Below the pieces are notes generated by a model that worked only from the letters and a program-made list of their open reading frames with translations, ran no database searches and was not told where the DNA came from. From Pseudomonadota bacterium (lineage in GTDB: Bacteria; Pseudomonadota; Alphaproteobacteria; Rhizobiales; Methyloligellaceae), in the NCBI GenBank assembly GCA_022567275.1, contig JADFHH010000129.1, forward strand, positions 1 to 5,820: DNA of 5,820 nt. Direction: 5' to 3'. Position 1 is the first letter of the stretch; every line of letters starts with the position of its first letter. Below, piece after piece: positions 5,602 to 5,820 of this stretch. Made by a program: the position numbers and the translations under genes.

Positions 5602-5820
5602 GCTTCTTTTGGCACTTTTTTCCGTTCCAGAAGCGATTTTTTGACTTGCAAACGCATTCATTCTTGACCGGGTCAAACACCACCCGCTTGCCGGAACAGC
5701 GTACTGGCGCATTTACTGGCGGCTTCTTCACCTTCGATCCCGGCGGCAGATGCACCTTGGAGCCGGGCGGGAAGTGCGGTGGTTTCTTCACCTTCGATCC
5801 CGGCGGGAAATGCGGCGGCT
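5591..5820 (-). CDS. Partial Lys/Pro-repeat protein with four-cysteine basic tail (runs off right edge)
   Basis: The minus-strand frame is open from the right edge to TGA 5593-5591, showing the last 75 residues of a longer protein. First come tandem Pro/Lys-rich units: PPHFPPGS-KVKK, PPHFPPGS-KV, then a shortened HLPPGS-KV, then KKPPVN. A small cysteine module follows: CSGKRVVFDPVKN, then ECVCKSKNRFWNGKKC, giving Cys spacing C-x13-C-x-C-x10-C, and a basic end (QKKRGP). The module resembles the short CxC...WNGxxC units I recall at the ends of some alphaproteobacterial envelope or secreted proteins; that family link is from memory. The charged, Pro-rich repeats suggest an extended, cell-wall- or surface-facing linker. 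A GTG at 5791 would be an internal start, but the repeat pattern continues unbroken upstream of it, so the real start lies outside the window. The 114-base gap to the next gene on the same strand shows no clear promoter. Confidence 0.8.
   Translation of the reverse strand, partial: PPHFPPGSKVKKPPHFPPGSKVHLPPGSKVKKPPVNAPVRCSGKRVVFDPVKNECVCKSKNRFWNGKKCQKKRGP
5721..5806. repeat. In-gene direct repeat, 26 bases, period 60
   Basis: Bases 5721-5746 recur at 5781-5806 with one difference (C to T at the third base), sharing CTTCACCTTCGATCCCGGCG. The 60-base period equals a 12-residue plus an 8-residue unit of the KVKKPPHFPPGS type in the right-edge protein. Near-identity at the DNA level suggests recent unit duplication; more copies probably lie to the right. 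Confidence 0.8.

Overview
The window looks like a chromosomal segment from an alphaproteobacterium. Evidence is the adjacency of secB, fxsA, a Tim44-like gene and mltA, an arrangement I know from alphaproteobacterial (especially Rhizobiales-like) genomes, together with GC-rich coding sequence and strong GC preference at third codon positions. I cannot name the genus.

Layout, left to right. (1) The N-terminal 84 codons of a minus-strand gene run off the left edge; the product has several Cys and His residues and is of uncertain family. (2) A 196-base gap holds a GC-rich hairpin and a striking inverted repeat made of CACCAAG-type units. (3) A minus-strand run contains fxsA (inner-membrane protein), secB (export chaperone) and a small DUF1232/YkvA-family membrane protein gene. 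(4) A 247-base divergent intergenic region follows. (5) A plus-strand pair has a Tim44-like (TimA) membrane protein gene and mltA (membrane-bound lytic transglycosylase A). (6) A minus-strand gene for an unrecognised, membrane-anchored 366-residue protein is convergent with mltA; the two genes interlock in one CTAG tetranucleotide. (7) The C-terminal end of another minus-strand gene runs off the right edge. It encodes Lys/Pro-rich tandem repeats followed by a four-cysteine, strongly basic tail.

Theme: the recognised centre is a cell-envelope and protein-export neighbourhood. SecB keeps secretory precursors unfolded for SecA; the Tim44-like protein is the bacterial relative of a mitochondrial import-motor subunit; MltA remodels peptidoglycan; FxsA and the YkvA-type protein are small inner-membrane proteins. 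The flanks are less conventional: the left gene, the repeat-bearing gap, the unrecognised membrane-anchored protein and the repeat/cysteine protein are the parts most worth a second look. No RNA gene, CRISPR array, transposase or integrase was seen, and I found no convincing complete new system. Every stretch without a gene is shorter than 300 bases.
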